A DNA stretch of 64,000 bases from Dysidea avara (taxonomy: Eukaryota > Porifera > Demospongiae > Dictyoceratida > Dysideidae), in the NCBI RefSeq assembly GCF_963678975.1, contig NC_089280.1:15079280-15143279 (forward strand). The letters run 5' to 3'. The position numbers and the translations under genes are program-made. Below are positions 23,001-35,370 of this stretch, in pieces; position 1 is the first letter of the stretch; every line of letters starts with the position of its first letter. The notes beneath the pieces are model-generated. The model had not been told where the DNA came from and did not search any database. It saw nothing but the letters and a program-made list of their open reading frames with translations.

Positions 23001-26000
23001 ACAATGCAAACCATTCCAACAAGTTTCTATGAGACTTATTTAACTGAAATTGCTGCTAGCTGACTGACTGTCTAACTGATGCCTCCAGCCAAGCATAACT
23101 CAACTATGGATAAGGCTGTCGTGTCGGGGGTGATGCGGTTCGCTCCTGGTAGCAACTGCTCGTGATTGATCGACCACGCACGGATCCCACTACTAACTTC
23201 CTAATTAAAGCCTTCATTCAAACGCATGCGACTACACGTGATACAGCATTACATAATACATTACAAACAATAACAGTTAGTCAATTCTCGACATCCTCCG
23301 GGGCCCGGCGAAGTACGTTTGCCCGCTCAGAGATTCTCTCCAGTGCCCTTGTTGCAGCTCTTCTAGATGGTCTGCCGGTTGAAGGCATCTCAGCTGTTGC
23401 TTCTTGAGTAGTTTCATCACAATCAGATCTTGACTGAGGAATTCGAAATTGTTCAGCATCACTACTTGAAATCTCCAACGGATATAATTTCACAATGGGT
23501 CTAGTTGTCTTGTAATTGCTCATTCTAATGTGAGCAGCTCGAACAAGGCCATCGTTCCCTTCAATGAGGTCTTCCACAACTGCAAGCCTCCAGTGAAGCC
23601 TGGATTTGTCATCATGCACAATTACTATGTCTCCCTTCTTGATAACTCTTTCATTACTTCCTGATGCCTTGTGAAATTCTCGCAATGAGGTTAGATATTC
23701 ACACTTCCATCTTTGCCAGAACTGTTGAATCAGCCTTGTTTGTCTGTTAACTGATCGTCTGAGTGTAGTATCATTCACTGCAAAGTCAGGATCATTCAAG
23801 TCAACTGGGTCATCAAGTGGACATGGAAATGGCCGTATCCTTCTACCATAAAGCAGATGGGATGGCGTAAGTGGCTCTGGGTCAGTTACATCTGACGATA
23901 TGTAAGTAAGCGGCCTATCATTCAGCATGGCTTCTATCTCTGTGATAACAGTTTCAAGCTGCTTTAAGGTAACAAATGTTCTGCCAAGTGTCTTCTTCAC
24001 CGCCTGCTTGGTTAATCCAATGATACGTTCCCAGAATCCTCCGTACCATGGGGCACGCTTGGGAATGAAATGCCAGGTGACATTCTGGGATTCTAGAGCT
24101 TCCTTCAATGCTTCTGAACTAAACATCCTCTGTAATTCCTCCGCCGCCGCCAAGTACGTAGAGGCATTGTCAGATATCATCTTCTTTGGTAATGATTTGC
24201 GACTGCAGAATCGACGAAATGCCAACAGAAATGTCTCTACTGTGAGGTCAGTCACAACTTCTAAATGTACTGCTCTTGTAATCGCACATGAGAATAAACA
24301 GATGTACACTTTCATCTCCTCTCGCTCCTTAACATACATGCCCCAGTGAAATCAACTCCAGTAACTGTAAATGGTGGAGCTTCCATGACACAAATCTTAG
24401 GCAGTGGTGGTGGATCTGGTGACTTGAATGGTTTCCCTATTAATTTCTTACATGGCACACATCGTCTTAACACACTCTTAACGCATTGTCTAATACACGG
24501 AATCCAGTATACCTGACGGAGTGCAGTGACTGTAATGTTTACTCCTCCGTGATGAAGTTTCTCATGTGTATCAGTAACAATCATCCTAGTCACTGTATGT
24601 TTGCTGGAGAGAAGGTAAGGAAATTTGCTGACATCAGTGGTTGGTGCATTATGTATTCTTCCTCCACAACGTATGAGTTTCTTATCATCAAGGAATAGAC
24701 GAAGTTGCTTCACTAATGGAGGACACTTGGATGTTTTCTTACACAAGAAGGCAAACTCTTCTGAATAAACTGAGTGTTGAACTCCAGTGATTAATTCTCT
24801 ACGAGCCTCAGATAGTTCTGTGTTGGTAAGAGGTCCAGATTGTAAAGGTGTCTGTTTCTGAAGATTGTGTAAAAACCGGTAGACATAAGCAGTTACAGCT
24901 GTCAAACAGTAAAGATTGCTGTAGCGTGATGGATCAACAGTTGTAAGTATGTCTGTTCGACTCTGCTTGAGGGTTGTACTTACCACAGGTGTGGATTGTT
25001 CTGTAATTTGCACATCCAAGACACTGGTTGGTGTCCATTGTGGCCACTTAGTTCTATCCAATAGCCAGTTGGGGCCATGAATCCATAACTGAGAGGAACG
25101 TAACTGTTCAGTAGATATGCCTCGTGTTAGTAGGTCAGCAGGATTGTCGCCTGAGGGTGTGAATGACCACTTCTCTGATGAAAAATCCTTAACTATTTCT
25201 GCTACTCTTGGCTTGACAAAGGAATTTGATTGGCCTCTATGGTGAATCCAGTGTAGCACTATTTGGCTATCTGTCCAGAGATGGACTGGAATTGGCTGAA
25301 AGTCAGTTGACAGAGATGATTGTACAAATTTTGCTACTCTAGTGGCAGTAACAGCAGCCATTAGCTCCAGTTTAGGTAGCGTTAATGCTTTGATTGGAGC
25401 GACTCGACTTTTGGACATGACGAAAGAGAGGTTGTCCTTGCTATGTAGATAAACAATCGCACCATACGCTTTAGTGCTAGCATCTGCAAATACATAGATA
25501 TGGTCAATCTTTCTATCTGGCAGACTGGGGAAGTATGCTCTTGGAAGAGTCAGGGTGGGAAGAGCAAGAATGTCACCTCGTATGTTCAGCCATCTGTCGG
25601 TAATGTTGTCGTCAAGTGGTGTGTCCCATGTGCATTTCTTTTGCCACACTTCTTGAAGTAAAATCTTAGCACGGATAGTGACTGGAGTGGCCCAACCTAA
25701 AGGATCGTAAAGCTGCGAGGAATCTTGCAAAATATTTCGTTTTGACACTATGTTGCTTGGTGGTAATGGCTTGGGAACTAGTGACAGGGTGTCAGTCAAA
25801 GTATTCCAGAGAAGACCTAGCACATGTACAGTTGTGTTGCTATCAATGGACTTGTCGGCAGTGGCAGTCTGTTGCAAAGTTGTGCTGTTAGTAGCCCATG
25901 ATCGAAGGTTAAAATTTGCTTGGCTCATGATATGTCTTGCTTGTGAATAATACTGAAATAATTGAGTGTCTGTGTCACATCCAGATATGATGTTGTCAAC

Positions 26001-29000
26001 ATAGATGTTCCTTCGGATGTCTTCTGAGATCGGTGACTGGTACTTACGCAAGTGTAAGTCAATCGTTGCATGCAGCATAAATGGTGAGCTGGCAGTACCA
26101 AAGGGAACAGAAGTAAAACGGAAAACTTGAAGAGTGCTGTCAGGGTTTTCTGGTTGGATAGGCCACAGAAAACGTGTGAAGTCTCTATCTGATTGATCTA
26201 ATCTCACATGGAGGAATGCCTTCTCTATGTCGGTGGACAACGCATAGTTGTGCAGGCGGAAGCGTAACAAAATAGCACACAAATCATTCAAGAATGGTGG
26301 TCCAACTTGTAGACAATCATTTAAACTGGCAGCATATGAGTTTTCACGGCAACTACAGTCGTAAACAATCCTGATGGGTGTTGTCAGGGAATCCTTTTTG
26401 ACTGGGTGATGGGATAGATAGTGAACAGGTGTAGTAAAGGTATTGTCGACACGTTCAATGAATCCACGACGTTCTTGCTCTTGAATGATGTTGTGATACA
26501 GATTGAGCAATTCAGGAGTTAGCATCAGTTTGGTGAGAAGAGTCTTAGTTCTACGTTGACAGATGTTGAAGTTTGATGGCAAATAAGGTTTGTCATCCTT
26601 CCATGGGAACTTAGCACAGTATGTATCATTTGGTAATTGGGAAATGCTAGAAGCTTGGTACGTACTGAGGAATGAAGAACTGGATTGTTGAGGACATGTT
26701 CCAATGGCTTCTACTGACCACAGTTGTTCTAAGTTGGGTTCCTGATTGTGATCTGCAATGGTCGTCAGCTGTAACAATATTGAAGTTGATAATTGAGTGG
26801 CAACTTGTGGCATTGGGCCAGAGAGTAGGTATCCCAGTTTAGACTGCTGGGCAGTGGGACCATCTCCTCGGATAATCCGATCTTGTACAAATGACCAGTA
26901 ATGATCAGTGCCAATGAGGATAGAAATGATGAATTCTTTATTGATAGTAATAGGAGTTGCAAGTTTCAAACCTTTCAAATGTGGTAAAGTGTTCAGAGCT
27001 AGATGATAAGAGTTGGAAATAGGTGTAGCAATTGTCGGTACAATTAAAACTGAAATTGGTATAAGTTCACCCGCTAGTGTTTCTACCTGGACAGTGGCAA
27101 CATCAAGAGTTTGAAGGGATTGTGATTCTGCTCCAAAGGATGATAAAGCTACTTGCGTACTAGAGGTTGGCTTGACTTGTAGTTCAGTGGCTAATTGTAC
27201 GGACATAAAAGAGCGCCTGGCTCCCTCATCAAATAGAATATTGGCATTCATTCTCATGTGACCATTAACAACTGGGGCTACAGCAGTCTTCAACAAACAT
27301 ATAGGGGAAACCTTTGGAGTGTTATGTGAAGCCGGAATTACAAATGATGATACTGGAGTAGCACTAGGTACAGACGTAGCAGGTTGAAGTTGTGTGGTTG
27401 TTGGCTGTGTACTCTGAGGATTGCTCATTGGTACAGTAGTAGTATGATCTTGACCTCCATTGCACAGGCTTGTGTGGTGTTTGCGTTTACAATGCCGACA
27501 TCGAAACCTTGAGGTGCATTGAGACACCTTATGTCTGGCCAAACAGTTATAGCATAGATGGTTTTGCTTTACAATCTCTAGACGTCTCTGCTGGTCAGTT
27601 ATGACAGTACATTGGTATGTGACATGAGGCCCTTTACAGAAAATACATGATGGTGGCCCTTTATCTTGTTTTTTGTGAATATGATTGGGTTTAGAGCCAA
27701 TTAGGAATGCAGCTGTAGATTGGGATGAACCCAAAGGTGAATTGTGGGTCCCACACTCTAATATCCGAATCTCTTTAAGGACAGCTGACATTAACTGAGG
27801 TAATGACCATTCTGGGGTGGTCTTCGATCTAGCTATGTTCAATTTGACCTCTTTAGGAAGCTTTTCACGAATAACAGTGACTAGTAGGTCTCCATATGTC
27901 TCTCCAGATTTCCCAAGGGAAGATAAGCCACGAGTATGACTTTCCACAGTGTCGTGAAAGTTGCATAAACTGTGCAGTGAGTTTGTGGGCCTCGGCAGTT
28001 CCAACAGAGCTTGCATGTGTGTATCAATTAACTGTTCAGTTTGGCCAAAACGTTCTTGTAGAATAGCCACTGCATGTAGGTAATTGTGATCACTGAGAGG
28101 AAACCCTGCAATAACCTTAGCTGCATCCCCTTGCAGTTGGGCTTTCAAATAATTGAATTTCTGCACACCACTTAGATTGGGATTGGAGTGGATGGCAGCT
28201 CGGAAGGAATCCCAAAAAGTTAGCCATTCTAAGGGGTGTCCAGAAAACATCGGTAGAGTTAACTTAGGTAACCTGCTCGCAGCAAACTGTGGAGTATGAT
28301 TGGGAACTTCTGGTGCGGTAGTAATAGGTGTTATCATCAGGGGTTCAATACTTCTAGTACTCACTATGGGGAGTCTGCTGGAGGGTTGACTAGTGTCCAG
28401 GTTGAGATGAGACAATGTCGGTAAAACTGACGGTATAGAATATAAGGGAGCTAGTGGATGGGGGCTAACTGCTTCAGTACTTCTTGGAATTAATGGAGGA
28501 GGCCCCAAACTGTGGACATAGCTCACTGATGGGTAAGAAATTGATGAAACAGAAACTGAGGTTGAATTGAGCATTGAAAATGTAAGTGTTGAAGAGATGT
28601 TACTGGTTGGAGGGCTACCACACACTTTTGGTAATTCAATATCAACATTTGAAACTGATTGGTTATCAACACTTGTGACTGAAGATTCATTAACAACATT
28701 ACTGTCATGCATACTTGTTGATTGGGAGCTAGCTACACTACTCACAATGTCCTGGTGTGATTCCTGGGTTGCATCATTGTCATCTTCAATTGTCTCTTGT
28801 TGGGATGATGGTGTAGCAGGACGAGGCTGCTTTGACAAAAGCTCCACTTGCTTCTTCAGCTTATTGATGTTCTCAATAATAAGATCTTGCCCCTCCTCAG
28901 AGTCCATGATTGCCTCTTCTAGCTCGCCTGGATCCTGAATCAGTTCTGCGATCTGTTCATCCAGCTTGGTAATCTGTTCATGCTTCTTTTCTAGTTGCGA

Positions 29001-32000
29001 GACGGCAGTGGTAAGGTAGGTAAGGGCTAGTTCATCAATCTCCTTGTCGAGGGTTTCATCTACCTTGTTGAGGATTCGCGTGACATGTGAACGATACGCT
29101 CTACGAGAAGTCTGTAGGCGAGTCAGCTGCTCCATCGCTGGTAGTGCACTGAAAAAAAATGCAACGGCAAACAACTGTTTATGTTCCATTGGTGCTTGCC
29201 TCTCCGGGTACCGTTCAGAGTAGAACTACAGCTTGCCACGGTACCACAGCGTTTACGCCTGGGGTTGCGAAGTTTCAGCGGCTACAAGGTGAAAATCCTG
29301 GTCACAGCACCAAAATGTCATGTCGGGGGTGATACGGTTCGCTCCTGGTAGCAACTGCTCGTGATTGATCGACCGCGCACGGATCCCACTACTAACATCC
29401 TAATTAAAGCCTTCAAACGCATACGACAGTACACGTGATACAGCATTACATAATACATTACAAACAATAACAGTTAGTCAATTCTCGACAAAGGCTATGG
29501 GTTTGATTTCTTACCCATTTCTTTCTCCACTAATGCAAGGTGTTGATTGGCAGTAACTTGTGGCATTTTGTTTTCCATAGTATGACTGGATTGATTGCAA
29601 AGGCACCTCTTTTACTGTTCTTGATTTCTAACACCATTATAATGGATGGAACATAGCTGAAATGGAAGCAGAATGGTGACTTAGTATTTCAATCGTTGAT
29701 AGTTGGGGCACGCATTCAGTTGCATGCATCAAACTCCACCCTTTCTTTTGATGCAGTATGTGATGGTAATGAATTGTTACCAAAATAAAATTAGACATTT
29801 TACATTGAGTAGGAATCACAAATAATATAGCAATGAAACAAAGGACACCTTCATGCAGCTAATAATCTAGCCATAGCTATACAGGCTGAAGTAGGAATTA
29901 AATGTCAGCCAGTATAGCTGCTTTTTGCCTTGCTTTTTTGTCTACTCATATGCAAAATTCCCTTACACTTGTTACAATTAAAAGTACCTCAGAAAACATC
30001 TTTAATCTTTGGACAATTAAACGTGACCATTTACTATATTTGAACGCCATGGTGGTTACTGTTAGCCTAGTGTCAAAAATCAATGTGGCTACTATTGAAT
30101 GGCAGCACCTATTGAAGGTGCAGTGTTTAGCAGTGTTTAACCAAGGAAATATGGTATATAAAAATATTTTAGCCTATTAGCTATTAATTTTACCAAGAGA
30201 CCGGATTGTGACCGGATTTGCGAAAAGGTACCTTTTCCACACATTTGACATGCCAGCAAACAAAATGATGTAACACTTGACTCCGTAGACTGATTAACTT
30301 GCTCTTAGTATCAAAATGTAGCCAGATATTGTAGCTACATTCAATGAAAATTTCAAGCAAATATATTCCATTATCAAAACGTTATGAAGCTTTAAAGTTC
30401 AAAAAATGGGTGAAATTTTGTGTGTGAAAAAGGTACCTTTTCGCAAATCCGGTCACAAATAATGGAAGACAGAGTATCCAACTGCCATATACTGCATCAA
30501 AAATGAGCATGTCAAGTAGAGAAGCCATCCTGTAGTACTGTCAAAGTAAGTGTTGAATAAAGTAATAAACACCTGCTAGCTCAGACTGTTTGACTTCAAA
30601 TCATGCCTGGACACTTCAAACAGTCTGAGCTAGCAGGTGTTTATTACTTCATTCAACACTGTCTTTGAAAGCACTACAGGTTGGCTTCTCTACTTGACTT
30701 GCTCATTTTTGATGCAGTATATGGCAGTTGGATACTCTCTCTTCCATTATTTACTCTTGATTTTACTCTTGTTGCTACTACCTACTCTTATTTTACAGAT
30801 GTGGAGCCTGTCCTTGTAAGTAACACTAAGGTTTTGCAGACTGGAGCAACTCACACTGTGTTTAAGGATTCAGATAACGAGCTTCTAAGCACTAATAACA
30901 CACCAGTAGAACCCCCTAAAACTGTGCCCATGTTTGATCCTAACAGCAATGTGATAGTTGGTAAAAAATCAAGAACTGCCAGAAGAAGAAGGAGAAAGAA
31001 TAAAAACAAGAATGCACAAAAGCAACAACAGCATTCTATTGGCGGTGAAGATGATACCCTTGTAGCTATCAGTAAAATATTTGAAAATCCTGCAGCAGAA
31101 GAGGTGACCATGTCAAAAGATGAGCCAGTAAATGCTAAGTCATATCCTGAAGAAAAGGAGACTAGATCAAAAGATGAAATTGAAATCCCACCAAATAATA
31201 AGTCTTGTGTCGATGAAAGTGATGTTAGGGAAGAAACAGTTATCAATGATGATTTTGGAGTTGATTTCAAAGTTAATTTTGATTCTTATCCAGAGTTATC
31301 AGGAATGCCACGTATTGGAGATGTATTGGTATACAAAGTAAGATTATGGTTATTTGTTAACTAAAATAAATTACAGTACATTTCTTACTTATAGGAACTG
31401 GAAATGTCTTCTGATTATACTCCTGTTATATCTGATTATAAGGTACTCAAATTTTGATGTCTTGTGATATACCTTATCTTGTTTAGGTGTGCAAAGTAAC
31501 AGATATTAATTCTGAAACTCGTGTTGTTACTGTTCAGTTGAGTAGTACATCCTTTAGAGCTGAGTTTGCAAAAGGTAAGTACCTTACCTTGTTTTGTAAC
31601 AATGGATTACAGCTGTTACATGTTTATAGCTATTATATTGACACATTATTAGCAGGACTTTATAAAATGCAGAATGGGGATTGTATAGTGATTACCTTTT
31701 GCCTGGTACCAACTCTGCATGGCATGTGATCATGAGTTCTAGAAAGTGTAAATGGGCTAATGAAGGTCATCATATCAATGGTTGGATTTACATCTTTACA
31801 GCACTGTTGGATCCTTCCAAATGGTCAAGATTTTCTCCCATTGTAATTCCTATGCTAAACATTTTAATGATAAAATTTATAACTGATTCTGCTATTTGTA
31901 CACGAATTAGCTATAGTCTGGCACTGTGCCTACATAAAAAGAAGGGGATGGATAGTGCCAACTGGCTGACCTGTATTTAGACACATTGACACATTTAATT

Positions 32001-33092
32001 TATTGGGGCAAGCCTGGCGAGCCCCACACTGGGGGTAGTCGATTTGACCATGGACCATCACGAAACCTAAAGTTTACACAAAGAATATCAACTGCCACCT
32101 GCACAAAAGTGCACGCCACACGTTCTCATGCACATGGCACGTTCTTGTGCTTTTGGCTTGCACATGTGGTATGTTCTCATGCAATGGCCAAGAAGTGGTG
32201 AAGACTTAGAAGAGAACAGGAACTGATTCGCAATGAAGAATTGAAAGACAAGCAAGGTTTGTAAGCGCATGCAAATACCTAATGCTTCGATTTTCCCACT
32301 ACAATTTGCGAGGAAGATGGCATTTTATGCCCACAACATACAGTAGCTATCGTACAATAATGGCTTTTGACGAAGACACCAGATACTCGTGGAGTTCTCA
32401 ATGAATACAAGCACTTATAGAACAAGAAGATAACTTCGAATCTAACAGCACTTTACCAATAATCAAGAACTGCCACATCTACAAGAGTATGGATCATCAT
32501 GCCTCAATTTACGCAGCTTCTGCTATGTTTCATTTAATAGTTTAATGATTTGATCAGAACCATTCATTTCATTTAACTGTCATTGTATGTTCAGTGGTTG
32601 AATTAAATAGCTATTTACTTCGAGATCAGGCTCGCCCCACAATGCTTTTAGCATCTGTCTAGTTATAGTCACATTGGAGTTTGTAGTGCCTTGGTTGACT
32701 ATCCAACTGCATCACCATAGTACGCCATGCAAAGTTGTTACAAGGGAAACACTGTGTTTTCACTTTGGTATATATATTACAACTAGTAAAACTTCAAAGG
32801 ATAAAATTTATTTATTACACTGTTTTACTACCTTCTGTAGATATTTTGTACTTTCACGATTATGTACAGATACATGCATGTTCATGTTGCATTTATGTGG
32901 TTTCAGAAATTACAAGTGGAAAGCTGACACTGGAACTTGATGATAGTGAATCACAAAAACCTGCTGACCTGGTATCATTACAGGTAAAAGCCATACTACA
33001 CTGTTTGTTGAATTTATCTTTTGTGTATGTGCTTCTAGAAAGAGCTCAGAGTGGACCATCTTAACATTGTTCGACTTTTACCAGTGCAATAA
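20089..33092 (+). CDS. COIL: Coilin, scaffold of Cajal bodies
   Basis: Nuclear scaffold of Cajal bodies, linked to snRNP maturation. Exons: 20089-20319, 22658-22821, 30799-31337, 31395-31442, 31487-31574, 32907-32983, 33039-33092; GT-AG junctions with matching phases. Exon 1 here is the N-terminal self-association domain (VRVRLQLD, CWLLVDTSESHVIADLMHII, LYLDDYWLPP). Next come a serine/acid stretch and a basic cluster (KKSRTARRRRRKNKNKN) likely to act as nuclear localisation signal. The last four exons form the atypical Tudor domain (PRIGDVLVYK, ELEMSSDYTPVISDYK). The first exon was not found. The phase requires two bases upstream: AT|G at the junction would give MANLVRVRLQ and a 400-residue protein (human 576). 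Intron 22822-30798 carries an antisense BEL/Pao element. Confidence 0.92.
21055..21578. mobile_element. MITE in a coilin intron
   Basis: The terminal inverted repeats TACCATATAGTGGGAAGTTT (left) and AAATTTCCACTATACGGTA (right) bound about 524 bp. Internal GAAAAAATATTTTC words occur near both ends. No ORF of note and no certain target duplication beyond possible TA. Confidence 0.6.
21698..21727. repeat. Perfect short hairpin
   Basis: ATATACATTGTGT and ACACAATGTATAT face each other with a 4-nt loop inside the coilin intron. A 13-bp perfect stem. It may be the remnant of a palindromic insertion. Confidence 0.5.
23117..23293 (-). repeat. 3' LTR of the BEL/Pao element
   Basis: About 177 bp, ends TGTC...GACA, and pairs with the LTR at 29316-29490. 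Being the lower-coordinate copy of a minus-strand element, it is the 3' LTR. Confidence 0.92.
29316..29490 (-). repeat. 5' LTR of the BEL/Pao element
   Basis: About 175 bp. Just inside it, on the minus strand, the sequence TGGTGCTGTGACCAGGAT follows. The same words appear beside the probable 5' LTR of the copy at 39.3 kb, which suggests a shared primer-binding region. Confidence 0.92.
30206..30459. mobile_element. MITE with GTGACCGGATTTGCG ends
   Basis: The left arm TTGTGACCGGATTTGCGAAA with AGGTACCTTTT is matched by the right arm AAAAGGTACCTTTTCGCAAA with TCCGGTCACAAAT in reverse complement; arms about 36 bp, element about 254 bp. In the coilin intron, between the BEL/Pao element and exon 30799. 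Confidence 0.7.
30471..30738. mobile_element. Near-perfect foldback element next to a coilin exon
   Basis: Two arms of about 120 bp each (30471-about 30595 and about 30613-30738) are almost fully complementary: AGAGTATCCAACTGCCATAT at one end is matched by ATATGGCAGTTGGATACTCT at the other, and CCTGCTAGCTCAGACTGTTTG by its complement near the centre. The loop is only about 17 nt. It lies 60 bp upstream of the 30799 splice acceptor, so coilin pre-mRNA would carry a long hairpin there. Confidence 0.8.
31988..32645. repeat. Possible inverted-repeat element in a coilin intron
   Basis: TTATTGGGGCAAGCCTGGCG near 32000 is loosely complementary to CAGGCTCGCCCCACAATG near 32627. Related ends occur at about 8669-8690 (GGGCTTGCCCCAATAAAT) and about 7058 (GGGGCAAGCCTGATC). 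The arms are short, so boundaries are tentative. Confidence 0.4.
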
Positions 33093-33564
33093 AATTAAAA
33101 TAAGTACATACCATATATACTTGGTGAAATGCTGCCGCATTTATTACCTTAGTTAAAAAATTGATGCAGCGACTATCCAAACTTAAGCGTTACTTGATCT
33201 CTAGGGCTGTACCGATACTGATATTGTGTCTGTAATCTTGTAGCAGACAGTGGAATTATTGATGCTATTATTCAATTGTGGCAGCATTCTTAGGTGCAGC
33301 TATATACAGAAGGTGCGGCATTTAATCAAGCAAATATAGTATAAGCAATACAGTACAACAAATTTATAAATTTCAGTTATAGCGAAGTGAATATTCTGTT
33401 TACAGTACAACAATTTCATGAAATAGTTTCAAGTAACAAGTGAAACTGTCAAAACGTTTGTGAGTCGCCATTTGCAAAGCTTTTATTTGTTTTGTGAGAT
33501 CAACAATGGTACATTCATAGCTTAATTTACAATATTACAATAATGAATAAACAATTTAATTACA
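33093..33564. other. Intergenic gap between convergent genes
   Basis: Holds the 3' regions of coilin (+) and the VAMP4-like gene (-), and an AGGGCTGTACCGATACTGAT fragment resembling the 3341-3743 MITE interior. No gene seen. Confidence 0.5.
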
Positions 33565-34897
33565 TTAGTCACTGTGGTGTTTGATGTAGCGAAAAGCCAA
33601 TGGAGCTAAAATCAGAAGAAACAACAAGAACAATGAAACACAGTTTATGTCATATTATCATGCAACTTACTGATGATTATAATCATTACTGCTACAATGA
33701 CTATGCATAGTATCAGCTTTAGCTACAAAAAGTTGCTACACTAAACTATTCACTACACCAGAGTATACCTTGCAATTTTGCCACCACATTTTCTTTTGTA
33801 GTCTTGTGGAGTGAAACTTAAACTGAGTAGCACTGTCTGCAAGATCTTCTACATGTAGAGAAGCATTAATAATATTTGCAACACATTTGTGGCTTAGGTT
33901 CTTACCTGATTTGCTTTCTAGCTCTGATAACTTTTCTCCACGATCTAACACCTTACCAATGTTATCCTTCATTACATCAATCACTTCAGTTACCTGGTTC
34001 TGTACCCTAGACCACACATAATATATGTATGATTACAAATAGTTTGAGATTTGTTATCTGGGAACACTACCTACGATTACCAGTGTTCAGCAGATCCTTA
34101 ATTGAAAACATATACTTAACAAATTCTATGAATGATGCAATACAGCTCTTGTTGGATTTCCAGTAACACAGGGGTGGATCCAGGAGCTGGCAAGGGGAGG
34201 GGCACAAACAGTAGGTGGCTGGGGGAGAATACTGTATGGCCTAATTATTTCAAGGGGGGGGGGAGGATTTTTGCGGTTTTGGGGTTTATCAGTGAAAATT
34301 TTAGCCTAGACCTCCATATAGTCTAATACATTTTGAGAGTGCTTGCAAATCCGTGAAATTTTTATTTTAGCAACATTGCTCAACCTTGAAATATTTGCCC
34401 TCAAAATATTCAGGCTATATGGTAGGTTCTCTTGTTAATTGCTGAAAAACCAAATGATCACCTCTTATAGTATGATTTTTGCCAGTTTGACCCTTGAGTT
34501 GGCTGTGGAGCCTAAAAGCTGTTTAAAAGGCTATGAGTGTCTCAAATCACAAACACCCGCAAAGTATAATTATTTTAGAGGCGCTTAGTATGGCAAAAGT
34601 GCTTGACAATGATTTGACTTTGGTTTCAGGTGAGTTTGCAATAAATAGGCATCTTTTTCATGAGATTTTCGCCTGACATACTGTAGGTTTAGCATTTCAA
34701 ATTTTTAATCAAAAGAAATAGCTATATTGCGTGGCTATAGCTACTCCACAAAGGGAGGGGGGCATTGCCCCAAATGCCCTATCCTGGATCCGCCATTGTA
34801 ACACACATCACTAATAATATCGCTAAACCTTTTCATAGGAGTATCTGCATCTTCATATGTCCTTGTAGAGTATTGCGGCTTCCGGACATGACGTGGT
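33565..34897 (-). CDS. VAMP4: R-SNARE, VAMP4-like
   Basis: Vesicle SNARE of the synaptobrevin family; VAMP4 works in trans-Golgi/endosome fusion. Exons (minus): 34897-34805, 34006-33906, 33848-33769, 33722-33671, 33605-33565, all in phase. The SNARE motif reads VQNQVTEVIDVMKDNIGKVL then DRGEKLSELESKSEDLADSA, with the arginine of the zero layer in DRGEKL. Juxtamembrane KKMWWQNCK matches VAMP4's MWWRGCK. A hydrophobic tail anchor follows (LKLILCIVIVAVMIIII) with a short lumenal end (AFRYIKHHSD). The N-terminal exon(s), where VAMP4 carries its sorting signal, were not found; the first exon here needs two bases from upstream. A MITE abuts the first donor. VAMP4 versus another brevin is decided mainly by the WW and linker match. 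Confidence 0.85.
34171..34797. mobile_element. GGTGGATCCAGGA-type element inserted beside a VAMP4 splice donor
   Basis: The ends GGGGTGGATCCAGGA (left) and TCCTGGATCCGCCATT (right) are inverted repeats, and GTAACACA is duplicated at 34163-34170 and 34798-34805. The 8-bp duplication points to a non-autonomous hAT-like element of about 627 bp. The right-hand duplication overlaps the last bases of the VAMP4-like exon and its donor. Confidence 0.75.
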
Positions 34898-34982
34898 CTA
34901 GAAGTAATCAATAGAATTGAGTTATACAGGTACACTGTACATGTCATAGGGCACAGTAATGTTGGAGCCCATGCAACATGAT

Positions 34983-35312
34983 CTAGATATAGATGAGAAC
35001 CACACTTGACCTACATAGACAAAAAGTGACCCAGGTCATGATTGCAGAGTACAGGTCATAAGAGCCCATCTCACTTTTACCAAGACTCCATAATAGAGTA
35101 GAACTGCTTCTATGATGATGACTCAAAAGAACTATTATGCCATCGTGGGGATCACATGAATGTTTCTTATGCCTTGGATTTTGAAGGTCACGAACAACTT
35201 GGCTGTTTGTTAAAAGAATTAATTGTCCCTGTATCACTTTTACTTGCTTTCCACTACTGTAAGCACTCTCCATAGTAATTAGTCTTTGTTTGTCATGGAA
35301 GTTGTGCAACAA
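34983..35312 (-). other. Unassigned ORF
   Basis: A 109-codon minus-strand ORF with an internal MESAYSSGKQVKVIQGQL start and several charged stretches; a possible donor (GTAAAAGTGAG) follows LLWSLG. It could be an upstream exon of the VAMP4-like gene or of an unknown gene, but phases to exon 34897 could not be established. No family recognised. Confidence 0.2.
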
Positions 35313-35370
35313 GTAGAGTATACCATTGAAGTGTGCGTGTGTGCATATACATGATTGACCCCGTTAAATG

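Larger units (their letters stand above)
23117..29490 (-). mobile_element. Near full-length BEL/Pao LTR retroelement
   Basis: Two LTRs (23117-23293 and 29316-29490), each starting TGTC and ending GACA, and a 5-bp target duplication AAGGC (23112-23116, 29491-29495), as expected for BEL/Pao. Read on the minus strand the order is gag with coiled-coil N-terminus (about 29.2-28.3 kb), zinc knuckles (about 27.65-27.45 kb), aspartic protease region (about 27.3-27.0 kb), reverse transcriptase (about 26.6-25.8 kb), RNase H (about 25.5-25.1 kb) and integrase with C-terminal tail (about 24.8-23.3 kb). The element is almost whole, with about one interruption of its reading frame. The LTRs differ by about five substitutions and two small indels over about 175 bp, so it is fairly young but not new. 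It lies antisense in a coilin intron. Confidence 0.95.

Noticed and set aside
31681-31980. 99-codon ORF inside a coilin intron
   Set aside because: Frame has no coilin similarity; the correct junction 31574 to 32907 keeps phase and completes the Tudor domain.
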